Source: Panorpa germanica (taxonomy: Eukaryota > Arthropoda > Insecta > Mecoptera > Panorpidae). From it: a stretch of 64,000 nucleotides of DNA. The position numbers and the translations under genes were made by a program. Where the stretch lies: the NCBI GenBank assembly GCA_963678705.1, contig OY783221.1:930001-994000 (forward strand), written 5' to 3'. This document shows, piece by piece, positions 11,813 to 26,800 of the stretch. The notes below the pieces were generated by a model. It was given only the letters and a program-made list of their open reading frames with translations, made no database searches and had not been told where the DNA came from. The first letter of the stretch is position 1. The number at the start of each line of letters is the position of its first letter.

Positions 11813-14800
11813 GTAAGTTTAATATTTTAGTTAATTAAGTTTAATTATTTGTTTTGTTATGGCCATTTATGTGCTTCCCTTTTGGCCAAGCTTTTATCAA
11901 GATATGTGACCCTATTTTAAATTACAACTGCTAATGTCTGAACTGGTAAAATATATATAATTAATTTTAGAGATGTGCGTTTTTCAAATACATATACTTA
12001 AAATGCAAATACAAAATAGTAAATACCTATTTTGTATTTAAATACTAACATGAAATTTATTTTTTATTTTGTATTTGAAATAGGAAAATAACGAGGTATT
12101 TGCATTTTGTATTTAAATACTTTTGAAAAGCATTTGTGCACATCTCTGATTAATTTTCTATAAAGAAATATATATCCAAACGAAATTGCAAGACATTTTG
12201 GCGCTTGGTTTTATCATCAGCAACGTGCGTCATATGGTGTTCTAAGAAACAACAAGCAGCTTATCTTACAAGTCGTATTATCTTTAATTTGTTATTTACA
12301 ATAATTTATTTCTGGCAAAAATGTATTTATTCTTCTACAGTTAAATATCTAAATGTTAACTTAAACGTTAAGTAATTTGGCTTTTGAATATCCTAATCTT
12401 TCGATCTTTTGAGGTATAATTTTCCCATCTTATTAGGTGTTATGACGTCATTGATACTAAGCAGCGTGAACGAGTTAGTACAGTGTTTCTGCATTTCGTA
12501 AAGCTAAAACAAATTAAGCACAAAGTGAATGTCAAGCAGCATACATTGCCACTGCCATTGTTTACACAACTTAATGAATCCATAGATTATGGTAATTTAT
12601 TTTATGATGCGTGTAAATTTTATGGGTTTTTATTATTAGGAATATTATATTTGTAATTATTATATAATAATCAATAGCTTTATGTATATAACATATAGTA
12701 AATATATGTATTATAATAAACCGGGTTTTTATGACTTAAAGTTTAAGTGCTAATTACTGTTTAAATGACAAAGAACTGTCGCTAATTAGTGTTTATTAAT
12801 GCTACTTGTTGACAATTACAATATATATAGATCCGTGATGGTAAGATTTTTTACTTCTTATCGAGCTTTTTCATATATTGTGAAGTGTAAGCAACATTTT
12901 TTAATTCTATGAGCTTTTGGTGAATCGATAAAATGTATTCTTTCAAAATATAGTTCAAATTATGAGAGTTCGGCGGTCACTTAAGCTTAAAAGAGGTTAT
13001 AAGAACCGTTTAAACATACGATGCAATGGTAAATTTTATCTAATTCTCTTCTACGAGTATATACATTATAACAAAATTATTGAGACAGTGCTTTTTCATT
13101 TTATCTTTAATTTATACGATACAACATCTTCGTAATTTGAACTATACCTACTCCTAATGCTTTGGGATTATAGAGATGGTTAAAATTTAGCGCCTGAGGT
13201 AGAGGGAAGAGCGTATGAAAGGAAATGACGTCTATTAGACGATAATTTTTTACCCCTTTATTAATTAACGGGTCAGAAATGACTATTGTAATCGTTAATA
13301 ACTTTTATACCATTACGAATAATTGTCTATTTGGGATTCTGATAGTTATGGCTCAAAAGCTAATTAAAAGGTGCGAATATGAAGTAAAATGTCACGTGGA
13401 CAAAGACCGAAGATACTGACGTGTTCCCTAGCCTAACAAGACAGGTACTAAAACTAAATGTACAGGAATGCATTATTCTTGTTTCTGTGTGTCAGCGAAA
13501 TCATCAACCATATCGTATCTCGTAGGCCGTAGCCCGTAGCGAGTGCCTGAGTGCTTAAACTTGTAAACGCTATACGTTGCTACATTTCTACGTTGGTTAA
13601 ACGTTAATACGTTTCCGTAGTAAAAGTAAATTTAATTATAACATACTTTTTACATTAAAACATACTAAAATTATATCTTTAAGTATTAACTAAATAAATA
13701 TATCGTTGACATAAGTGTGAGCACAGTTTCCTAGATTTTTAGTTGTTTTATATTCTGTGTGGAAGTCTTAAAAGAGGCCAAGGCCCTACAAGGGTTGTTG
13801 ATGAGGTACATTGATTTATTAATATGTTAAATTCATTATTACTAAGTTAAAATATTTTAGCTATTAGCCAGCAGACAAGTAGACCACACTGTTAAATCCG
13901 ATGATAACTCATTGGCCTGGCGAATTTGAACTCTGACTTGGACGAATATAGGATGTTACAACATATTTATCAAATAGTTAATCATGGCCTAATAAATGTT
14001 GCTATTATTCCAACGTTAAATGGGTGAATGAAACACAGATACTCGTACTTACTCACACATGCAAATGAACGAAATGAGATTAGATAATCAGCATTACCAA
14101 CAGCAAAAAACTATAAAGTTAGCACCACTATCGACAGTGACGGATCTTTTAGGGACACAATACCCAAATAGGTAATTACAAATAAATCATTTACGTAATA
14201 AATATTCAAATTTTATGAAATTCTGTAGAACTATCTTAATAAGAACATTCCAGAATAAAAGACTTCAGTAAAGTAATTGGTTTTGTGATAGATGCGCCAC
14301 TGTTAAATCTATCAGTAAAGTTGATTGTCGACTTTACGTACGCAATCCTAAATTTGTTATCTCGAATTATTAAAACGGAAGTGAACTATTTGTAATTTTG
14401 ATTATTTTAAAAAACTCAAGGTCTTTATAGTTTTTGTTATCTTTGCGATTCTGATTATCATTGCCTTAGGGACAGTACAGCAGGCACGCGCTACTCTCTC
14501 GCTTCACCTCTCTCAACTACCCCACACTGTTTTAAATCTTAGTGAATATATTATAATTAAATTATACACTTTGCTAGTTGATTGTAACTTAAAATAAGGT
14601 TAGGAGCGTTTTCTTAAGATTAGGAAAAAGTTATCAGTATAAATCAAAGTGGCGAAGCTAGAGCCTTTGTCGATTAGTAAAATATGACTGAATCAAGTGA
14701 AGACCGTTTTTCAAGATATCAGATTCTATTCTATTCATCGCAGATTTCATTCTTCATTGATTGCAATTTATCAAAAGCTAATTTAATCATGCAAAATATG

Positions 14801-17800
14801 TATTAGACTTCTAAAAAATTTTAAATGGTACTATGAATTTCTTTCTTTACATGTTAATATAGTTAAAGATTTTATTAGAAGTCAACAACCCACCTCGGGT
14901 TCCGGTCACGATGAATCTCCTGGGGTACATTACCACCTCATTACATGGAGGATCTAATTTAACGATCTTTTTATAATTCTTTAATTACCGCAGCCAAGTA
15001 GTTAACCTAGGATCTCGTGGTTGCGATCGTAGCACAGGTTCAGCATTGACTACGACTCGTCGGGCTGCTTTCGCTGTTTGATGTGAATGTGATGAATACG
15101 AAACGTAACGTCACGTTATGTTTATTGCATTGAATTTATTTCAAATTAAATTCAAGTTTATATGCGAAAATAATTATGAAAGATAAATTAGATTTTAAAG
15201 CTATACGTGAGAGAACATTGAACCTACGTAATTAGCAGAAAAGATGTACATAACCTTGCACTCCGTAAGAAATTCTACAATTATAACACAGCATGATTAA
15301 AATATATGTTTATGGTATATTAGTTATGATTGAAGTTACGAGAGTTCGGCGGTGACTCATATTTAAAACAAGTTGTGGGGCATAACCTGCTGATATAACT
15401 AAAAAGCACTGACTCATTTATTTTTCTATAATGTATATAGAAACGAATAAGACAAAATTCAGTATCGTATTATAAATTTATACCGCTCTTATAACCTCTT
15501 TTAAGTATAAGTCACCGCCGATCTATCGTGATTTTGACTATATCATGTTTTCATTCATGTTTTCATGTTTCAAATAATCAATTCCTATATCATCAATCCT
15601 AAGCATCAATTTACTATATTTATGTTATGTTTCTCAATTCCAACTAAACAATTTGGTGAAGTGTTCTATTTTGTGACGTTTCTATCACTATTGCACCTCA
15701 ATTATAGTTCGCATCAACTTTATCTTCATTTGTATTCCAACAGGTGGAGTAGTTTCACCATTTATAGTCGATAAAATAGGCATTTCATATGAACAATTGT
15801 GAGAAATTGAACTGTAAATGACAAAAAAATCACAATCCAAAATGTTTACTGGGTTGTGAGACCTTAAATAATTGTTATCCGAAGACAGTCCACACTTTAA
15901 ATTATTAAAATATTTAAATACTTGCTTGTCCATTCATAACTCAACGTATTAACACTTCTAGAACTAGGACTATAGGGTTCGTATCATATTAAATGGCGGT
16001 TTAGATTTCTCTAAGTCGTGAAGGGCTTTGTAGAAGTTCATTCGTTCATCGCGCACCAGGGACTTCCATACTGTTCGCACATTACTTCATTAAAACAACA
16101 GAACAGCTATTAGAGCATAAAACATACTTCCCTATTCCCTGGACGACCATCAGGAGTATTGCGTTGTGCAGAGGCGCCCCATTCTGTGAAATCTAAAAGA
16201 AATTGGTCACAGAAATCTTACTACAGATATTTACGTGGATGGTAAGGTTTCTTAGTTATCCTGATTTTTTATAAAAAAACATATTTTATATTTTTACATT
16301 ACTACTTGTTTTGTCAGAAATGCACCATGGTTTGTACCTAATCACATAATACATCGTGATCTGGATATACCCACAGTTAATGAAGAAATAGTGCTTAGAA
16401 CCAAAGCATACAAAGAGATAATACTTGAACATCCAAACAATTTGTCCAGCTGTATAATGTCCAATATTTCCGCAGTACGCAGACTGAAAAAGAAAGTACT
16501 TTAGGACCTATTAGCCAACTGAACAGAATCTAGGATCTAAAATTGAGGGATGAGTCGATGGGCACATCCCGCGCAAGACACTTTTTACATACCTAACACT
16601 TAATGACCTCTAAGCAGGACAGATTGTAATAATCTTTAGTAATCAAATAAAAAAAAACATTATTTTCCATGTAAGACATATTAGGAATTGTAAATTTTTA
16701 ATCAAATTTATGTGTTGCTTCTGAAATCAAAGCTTTTATTTTAGTAATTTACATATGGTACACATTATAATAATTACACTATTTAAATTAAATCATACTA
16801 TCTTCAAAGAAACGACATTGAAAGTTTATTATTTAAATTGTTCATTTCTTTTTATCTAATTTTATAATAACTTAACATTATGCACAGTGAGTTCTGTCGA
16901 ATCAAATGTGTTGCCACACAATACAATGAAAGTAGCTATAACTAATGTATTCTATAGCTGTATAACTAATGTAATGTGTTCTTTACATTCATATATCTTA
17001 TACGCCCTCCATGTAAATTCATACGTACGTCACTGTCCCACCTCAATATATCTACACAACACATATACATCTATTTCGATGTCAACGCATTTTGAGTTTT
17101 ACATTTGTACTTCTCTGCAGTAACGTTAAAGGTACTACGCGCACGGTACGGTACGGTACATTCACCCTGTGTTATACTTCCACTACCCCCTGCCCTTCAA
17201 CCACAGCTGGATGTACAAACCAGAATTAAAGGGCACCTTGGCACCTTGACACATGGGCATATTACTTGTAGACTCAGGGTGAAAATAAATCCATTGATCT
17301 ATTTTAAACCAAAAAAAGTCAGAGAAAGAAAAACAACAACAAAAAACAAATAGAGATTTGTAGATCATGCAAGTATTGTCAGACGATGGGCCCGTGCCCG
17401 TGCCTGTGCTTGCTTCGAACTAGTTCCAGGAGACGGTGACGCCTGGAATCATAACATCATATATCTTGGATGTTTCTGAGACGTTTTGTTAAAGATATTT
17501 ATCATTAATAATAACATTGTCTCAATATGTAGACTGTTAATCCAACATATTTGTTGTCATAAGATGATGTTGTTGTTGTTGTCTGACAATCTAAACTGGA
17601 TCCCACTCTATCAAAACAAGTATTCAAATATTTAGGTGTAAATATGTATATGTTAAAAGAAATTTGGAACGCTGGAAAATATGAAACGCATATCCTTGAA
17701 TGCAGGTATAAACAGAAAATAGAAATTTGATTTTCAACACACCTATATGTTTCTAAATAATTGATATACTAATTAATGATCTATTTATAAACAAAGCTTG

Positions 17801-20800
17801 AACATTTATCTGCAAAGTTATTAACGTTTTTATATTTGAAAGCATGGAGTACTAGTACACTGTTGCCATGTATATCTAACTATATAACCATGAAGTATTG
17901 TTTCACCTTAACCAACATCTAAAGCTTTACAATAGGGTTGATTGCAGTTGTTTCGCATAATCACACTTTATTATCAGAGGTATTTAAAAAGTTTGTAGTT
18001 CATACCATCGGTTCTAGACAATCGGGGCACTATTTATATGGCGCTTGATGTCTTGCTTGTCTATATGTTAATCCGGCCCTGCGTGTATGAACAATATTTA
18101 TTTATATTTTTTTATGTTCTACTTATGAGACAGTTTTTTGTTAAACGTCTGCACTGACTGAACTCACAATATGAAATTTCAAAATGACAAATCTAAATAT
18201 AAATGATCTATTAAGACAATTTCCTTAATATTTTCAACACATGTTTGAAGTAAAGCAATAAATAGTTTTTGTATAAGTAACATTGTGATATACATTTCAA
18301 CACCAAGTACATATTAAAAAAACAACATTCATCAGTGAAGTCAGTATTAAGATGTGAAGTTGGCGACAGAAATACTCGGATGAGTATATTGCTGAATATG
18401 GATGTTTCTATCTCTCTCTCACTCATTGTATAAGTGTGTGAGTGCTGTGTTTTACCAAAATTATAGTCTTGTGGTAACGTAGTAATTTAGTAAGTAGTAA
18501 AAACTACACTTTATTTGTTGGCATCTCACAGTAGCGCACTGCGCAGTTTCTGGAGATATCAGAATGTGAGATGTTTTAAATATTTGGAGAAGGTACTTGT
18601 TTAAAACCTTATACCTACGTCACTGGGTTCTCGTAGACGTGTGTATGATGTCATTTAATTTTTTTAAATGTTTTCATTCATTTTGGTCGTACATCGTATG
18701 TAAAAGTCGACGCTATTTTTAATAGAACTTAAAGCAAATAACACATGTTAAATACACAGGATTATTCAATAAATCTTTGGAATTAATCGTCGAAGTGCAT
18801 TATTTAATTTACTAGTTTTTTTTTAAAGAAAATATGCTTTACTTATAAAGTATTTTATATGAAGGTGTCTTTTATTTTTCAACTTAATTTTTTTTAGTGT
18901 ACAACTATTTTTAACTGTACAGTCTGGTTTATCGATTGGTGTGATAATAATAAAGCAAGAATAAATAAAGATTCATGAGAAAAATAATTGTGCAGTAATG
19001 CTAGACCAATAGTAAAAATGTAAGGTCAAAAAGACTATAAAAAAACAAATATTTAAAACAATAGAATTCTGCCCTGCAATTATACACATGATTAAGTACT
19101 TTGTATGTAAATGCAACGACAATAAAAATACATCAAAGTTAAGTCATTAGATAAATCAAGAGATGATGTACAGGGTGTTAAAAAATAAGTATAACACTTA
19201 ACGAGTATTAAAGTCATAAAACTGATGGGATTTTAAGATTAAAAATGGAACCCCCAGTATTTGGTTCATCTTGAATATAAATCTGAATAATTAGACATGA
19301 GCTTGAGCTGATAGTTGATGTGGGTGTGTCAGTCGTGAGGTTTATGCTAGACACTAGTCACTAGTCTTAAGATTCAATTGTTTAGATGGGATATAAAGAT
19401 CCACAAGTAGCTCAATTTTAATTCAGATTGTATTTAGGTCTATATCAGTTATTTTATTTTCTATTTCGTAAATAAAATATAATTTGTAAGAACTTTATAG
19501 TTATTTAAAAAATTAATTTATCTAACATTGGACTGTTTCCGATGCTGAGTCATATCACCGCCACAATGTTGACAGTTTTTATATAGGCCTTATATATGTG
19601 CGCCAAATAAATTTATGCATTATGCGACATGCCTGAATCCGTAAAATAAACCACACTTTCAGGTGCACAAATAATTCAATTTTTTGGAGCCCATGCCAAA
19701 GACACTACATTCTTTCGAAAGCTTATAGTCTAAGGTAAAAATGTCTACAACCGTTTTTCTTAATATTTGTTTGTTATAAAGTTATGAATTTTTTAACAAT
19801 ATTCCGTTTTTTCCGCGTTTTTCACTATTTGTGAATTTTTATTAACAACGGTTTTAAGCTTTGGACTTTTGCAACTTCTGGACCATGTAGTAGACACTTC
19901 AAGAAGTAATTCAGAATTTTTTCAGATTTTTTGAAAGCCTAGAAAACCCCTCAAAGACCCAGTGTACACACCATGACTCGAAAAATGTAGTGTTCAAACG
20001 GAGGGTTAATTTGGTTCACGTAACGACCAGATTATTAAACTAGAGATATTGAATTCTATCACCATATCTTGTGAACACACACACAGACGCAAGAATGTGT
20101 TATAATAAAGAAAAATATATGAAGATTATAGTTCTATTTAAGGCGTTTGACGTATCTATTATTTTTTATAGATTTAAGCTTCTCATAAGTTGATTTAATG
20201 TTATTATTACGGACACTTGGTTGCCTGATACGTAATGCTTAGTTTTATGTTGACCACCCTAACACTGTTATTATAAACATTGATTCAATTAATACACTGT
20301 TAAAAAATAAGAGCATTTTCTTTCAAAAGAATTCAATACTGCGACAGAATTACAATCGTTGATATTTTGAACGCAATTGTTTTTATACGATGCTAACTTG
20401 AGGATGGATGAACCCATCAAACTCCGACCGTGACATTTGCGTTCCCTTTCTTCACCATGTGAAGGGCAGGGGAGAAGGGGGGAGGGCATGGCAGGTTAAC
20501 ACAGACTGCGGGATGGGATTACGTTTATTTCATGTTCTAGATTTTACCATTTTACACGAGCAGCTCGTTAATCCAGTCACCGTGACCACATTATTTGTGC
20601 TCTGATGCTTGTCATATTTTTTATGTTCGAATGAGCTTGAAATATCAGTTGTTAAAGAAACAATGGAGTCATAATAACTATTTGAATATACCAGTATTGC
20701 AGTACAGACATATGAGAAAGATGTGAATATTATTCTTCAGTTAAATACGTGTTTAATTAATGGAAACAAACAAATTTGTAACGTCAGACTAACAGAGAAT

Positions 20801-23800
20801 TTCTAGCCCTACTGTGAAGTAATATTAGTGACTTAGTGTCATTCTTCTCTCCAAAATATTACCTTTTTCAAAACATGAAATTGATAATCAGATTCTACTT
20901 TATGTAAAATGGAACTAAAATAATTTTTAATAAGAAGTTTCACTTAGGTCTCTAATTTGGAAGTTTGATATTGCCCCTTTTATCAGCAAGCCACTGATAT
21001 GTAATATGAAACGCCACTGCAGTTATGTGAGGAAATTGTGCGCTGCTGTATTTGCCCATAAGTTTTTTATTATCACATAATATTATTTTATAATGCCAAC
21101 AAAATACTGGGTCACTTTTTTATGGTTATTGTTAATATTTGACCTGGAAACAAACTTGGTGCTACGTTGGTACAGAAAATGTCATTGTACATTACGCATT
21201 TTCACAAAATTATGTCAACCCGTTTGCAGAGGCGGCCTTAGGGGTGGAAAGCGGGGCAACACACCAAGTAGAAAAATTCATTACTATATATGTATTTCAA
21301 TTTCGCGCCTCGCTCTTTAGAAATCCCACTTTAATCACTGCGTACATCTTTTAAGGCATTAATGTACCTTAGTTTATCATCATTAATATTTGTCGTCTTT
21401 GTGCTTGTTAACTTTTATAAAACTTCCAATGTAAAATTTTATTTCTCGTCAATTATCATCAAAAATACTTACTTACAATTTACATAAATTATACAAAGAA
21501 CAAGGGCATCGCAAAGATCTGCCGAACTGGGCCCTCGCAATGGCTAAAGCCGCCCCTGCCCATTTACACAAAACCAAGGTTAACTTTTATAATGTAGAAC
21601 TAGAAACAGAAGTAGCCGGCGAAGACGCTTTTTAATTCTAAATCTAGTAAACATTCAAAGCGCAAAAAAATTCGCCTTATTTTTGTGATCACACAGTGGA
21701 GCATATAATCTATTTGGCTATTTTCACAATGACGCAATTTACCCAAGTCCCGCTTTACCAGACCCCACTGTATCCCACTGTAGTATACTATTTCTATTAA
21801 TTGAAATAAAACATTCTCAGTTATACTAAGAAATAGAAAAGTGTTAACCATTCATTTAAACTAATAATAGTAACGATTAAAAAGCAGTAAATATGTGATA
21901 GTGACTGTGATAGACCTGGAGCATCATTGTGAGGTCCGAACTGTTATTCAGACAGATAATGAAGCACTTAACTTAAGTAAACTTTATGGATGATTAACCA
22001 ATCAGAAATCAGAGAGATATTCTAGTAGTATTAAACGGTACAGTACAGTTATACATAAATGTCTGTCTTTGTAGTCAAAAATTTAGATATTACTTTCTTT
22101 AAAATGAACTTTTTGTCGTTTAATTGTTAGAGAATAATGTGAATTAATAATCTGTATCTTCAACTGTAGTCTATATAACCTATTTCTTGCCAAATTAATT
22201 TTAAAATGCTAAATTTAATACACACATTTTGGTGTTAGCGACGTTTTAAGGTGAAACATTACTTCATGGTTATATAGTTAGATATAGATGGCAACAGTGT
22301 ACTAAAATGACAATCGATTTGCAAATTTGTACTAGCACTCCATGTTTTCAGAATCCAGATTTTATGTTTATTTTTACGGCACCAAAGAAAAATTAATTTT
22401 TAAATTTGTTTACAAGTATTAATTAAGGACGCTGCGGACTGAGTTAATGACGTACAGATTTATTAATAACAACGCAAACACGTACTCATAAATTAATTAA
22501 TAAATGAACGCTAAATATTTTATTTAATAATATTAATAAAGCTGTTTAAACTTAAAGAAGATTGAGGTTAAAAATTACATAAATTACTCTGTAGCATTCT
22601 CTGTGAACAAAACAAATAATTTAAACTAGTTATAATGTACGTTGTTTATATATTGATGTACATTAAATATATTTGCTACACAGTGGCGTAGATTGAATTT
22701 CAGAAATACAGTCGATGTTGACGTTTGATGGTAAAAGGATTAAACATCTGAAATGTTTGAAATTCTACAAATTTTGAGATCCAATAAATCCAATAAAATA
22801 TCTTTTACACGAACTACAAAATGTTATTACCAAAAATTCTTTTCACTACTGCTTTCCATTTATTCTTTTGATTCAACTTACATCTGGAAATGAGTAAAAT
22901 TTACATTTGCTATTTTGCTAGTATTTTTACAATTCCCACCTTAAAGTTAAATGCAGCATTTAACCAAGTTAAATGAAGCATTTCATTTTTTTAAATTATT
23001 TATACGTGCTTTCTAATACACTAAGGTATAAAGCGTGAGTAAATATTACTTTGAAATAAACATTATAATAAATCTTACAATTTTGTATATATCATTAGAA
23101 TTCGTATTGAATTCCTGGAGATGCGTCAACTGCGTTTTCGATTGATTAGAGAAAACAACTGATACTTTTTTGTGTTGCGTAATTTAGACTTTCCCCAGTA
23201 AACAATTTGGCGAAGTGCCCTGTTTTGTGACGTTTCTATCACTATTTCACTTCAATTATAGTTCGCATCAACTTTATCTTCATTTGTATTCAGATGAAAT
23301 GGTTTCGCAATTTGTAGCCGATATTTCGTATGAACGACTGTGTAAATGAACTCTTTCATGACAAAAAAATCATACGCATCTTCAATATGATGTCAAAGTG
23401 AGATACTGGGTCCAATCATATACGTAATTCTGCAACTAAATATAAAATAGTGATAAAGTAAGTGTACGTCACTGCTCTTATAGATTTATTACAAGTTACA
23501 ATTAATTTAAACAAACACGGTATGTAATATCATTTTACTTAACCCACATCGAGAAAAGACACTGTCAGTTAAGTTGACGAGTACAGAGCAGGAGGAACAG
23601 AGAAGTGATCTACAAGTTTGTAGATCTGTAGATGTATCTGTAGATGTGAAGGGAGGGAACAAGAGTCAACGCCAGCGAGTGATTGATATATTATTTTATT
23701 CTAATTCCAAATACACAACACGATATAATCCGACTGGTACGAGTACAGGAAGGGATAGGGGTAGGGGTAGGGGGAATGGGTATATGTAGTGTTCTATTCA

Positions 23801-26800
23801 AATTTGATAAATAAGGAATGTCTTGCAGCGACAACATGACAACTGACGTCATGCGTGAGTTGTTTGTTGTAGCCAGTTGATGAGGTGACTAGATAATATG
23901 ATTGTTCAATTAAATATTTTAAATGTAACTTCAGTTTTGTTATGAAGATTTTCTTTTAGATTTTCTGTTATTTAATTCAAGTTGTCACTGTCAGAAACTT
24001 AAATACAAAATTACTTTCTTCGTTTTTGTTCAGATCAATAGCAAATTTTCCGTTTCGTTTCGAACAAATAGGAAAATATACCTTTCTCTGTCGCACACAT
24101 TTCGGATACACTTTCAGGTCCAGCATTCATTCCTCATATATATATGCTCTAAGATTTTTCTTTGATCTTACCGACTCCAGATGGAAATGTGTTTTGTTTA
24201 ATAAAACAGTTTTTAAAGACAAAAATGTTTTTAGAACTGTCTCTTTGGTGTTTTTGTTCGTGTTTTATTGAACTGTCTCTCTGGTGTGGCACCGGCATAA
24301 TGAGTATAGTAGTAACTACATAAACGCTGTAAATACATGTACATCGAAGTATTCGACATCTTTACTACCACTTACAGTGACAGTAACAATGTTACTGTCT
24401 TCAGTTATAATAGTTACGTTACATAATTTATTCTTTCGAATCCAGAAACCTGTCTTTTCTACGCTGTCATTCTTGTCACTTCTCTCTTGTCTCCTATCTC
24501 ATGTCGCTTAGAATAAAAATTTTGCGGTCTGTTGATCCTATTTAGACCGGTTTTACTGTAATACTCTTTGATATCAGTTACTACTCTATTCACTCTATTA
24601 GAATCTCAATCAGAGTTTAATAATCTTAATACTATTTTATTGATTGAACGAAACTTGAAATCAATACTGGAAGGTAATGCAACCGCCGTGAAATGTTCCT
24701 GTTGACCATATCGCTTGGAAAAATGCAGGAGTGTAACCTGAAGAATAGAGATTCTCAAAATGTAGAGTTTCTTCTCTGAGAAAACTTCTCTGAATGATGC
24801 TTCTGAGAATATGTAATAAATTCCTTTTAGAAAAGATCCTGAGGTCATGAAGTGAGGCTTATTACTTTGCTGATAGTATTTATAAAATATAAAAAATAAA
24901 TAGTAATTACTTGTATAATAAATTATATAAGAAAAGTAGAGTAATAAATGTGACGTAATAATAAATTATCATTAGACATGAAATGATTATTAATTAGTAC
25001 AACAAGGATATAAATCATTTTGTGCGATAAACGTGTGTGTGTATGTGTAATACATGGGGTATTATAAACCTTAACGACTGCAAGTAAATGCAAAATTCTC
25101 TTTTACTTTATGACATTGATTTTGTCGTTCGATTATGGTACTTCGGGTTTATAGTTTATCATTTTATTAGTTTGAGGTGACAGGAGGCTGAATTGAACTT
25201 TACATTCTTTAATTATAATTCACTAAATCCTTACATAATAAAAGAAATTTAAAAAACCAAAACATTTTTCTATATAAGCATAGAAAAAACATATTTTCGA
25301 TAATGTTTTTTGACGACACAGATAATATATAATTATTTCTATAATTACTACATGATAAAATAACATTTAGAGAATAACTTGTGAAATTTTCATGAATAAA
25401 TATAAAAAAATGAGGCATTGGCAAAGAATCTCCGGAAACCAGACCAGAGGTGAAGATTTAAAACTCTATATCTCCGACAGTTTTACTCCAATTGACTTCA
25501 AATTTTTACACAATAAACTTAATATGTTGTACACTAATATAGGCACTAACCCCCTCACCCCTCCTTCTTAATGCCTCTTTTCCTATTTTTCTTTTTTCTG
25601 ACTTTATTTTACAACCTCTTTTCGTCTCTTCCTTACTTTCGCTATCCATCTTCTTCTTTCACGCTTTTCTAGAAACATTTCTTCCACTTTACTCCTATAA
25701 TACGAGTATGCTCCAACCTTTCTTCCTCTTCTCCGCTTAGCATGCCCCTCCTCTATTAAAATGTATTTATACAAAACGGTTTCAATACTATCTACTGAAG
25801 AACTCGAAACTTTCCTTATAAATATATTATATTTACTTTATACTCGGTACTTAAAGAACACATTTCGAATTGTGCTATGCAGACTTAAACTAATCCTATA
25901 TGATCTCACTTTAATCTTACAAGACATTGGATACGCTTATCACATACAGCTCGCCGCGTTAACCAACACAGCGAGTTACTTTTCACTCACTTTTTTAATC
26001 ATTTTTCTCATCAAATTTCTCGCTGGCAGCGGCGCCGTTTCGCCGTTTCAGTTACAGTCCGCTATAGCGCTGCTGGTTGTGATTAATTGCGGTGTGCTGA
26101 TAAAACAAAGTGGAAGCGTTTGAACTGATCCTGTCGAGTGTCGACCACAGGAATCTCTTTTCAGAGAAGAATTACGAAGCCAGTGTTAGATGATGGATGT
26201 GTAATAATATCTTGTTTGTTTAATGAGTGATGGCTGCCTGCGTTGACTGACGACTGATGAAAGTGTTAAAAACTCATTGATCTGGTGGTAGGAGTAGTAT
26301 TTCATCTAACATTAATTAAAAGATGTTCCAACTAGCTTGTATTTTGTTCTCAGAAGCAGATTTTTAGTGTATTTTACAGTGTCGATCTTTAGATTATTGC
26401 CTAATTGCTCACTTCCAAAATACAAGCATGGTCTTTACCGTGGCTAATCAGTGGATGTTGAAGAGTCTAATGAGCAGGTTGCTTAGTCATGGGCATCTGT
26501 CATATCCCAATGTCCCATGGACCAAATTAAACGAAGGCTTCAGATTTTGAATGAGGTCATCAATGAGGGCTACTTTTATTAGGACGTGGACGTAAGGTTG
26601 TTTTTTAATTACGATGATATTCATAATTTAGAATTCAGATTCACCTACACTTATTATGAGATACTCGTATGTTTATCAAGGACGGGTATATTAAGAATAT
26701 GTGATATTAATTCTAAAAGAGAGTCTTGTTAACGATAAAAAAAAGTATATTTTCGATAATGTTTTTTGACGACACAGTTTATATATAATTATTTCTATAA

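Larger units (their letters stand above)
21567..25289. other. Fibrillin intron 1, third part
   Basis: Holds the repeats at 22246 and 23196 and a GGGTAGGGG-type G-rich stretch at 23750-23780. ORFs here are short and lack family features. Confidence 0.5.
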
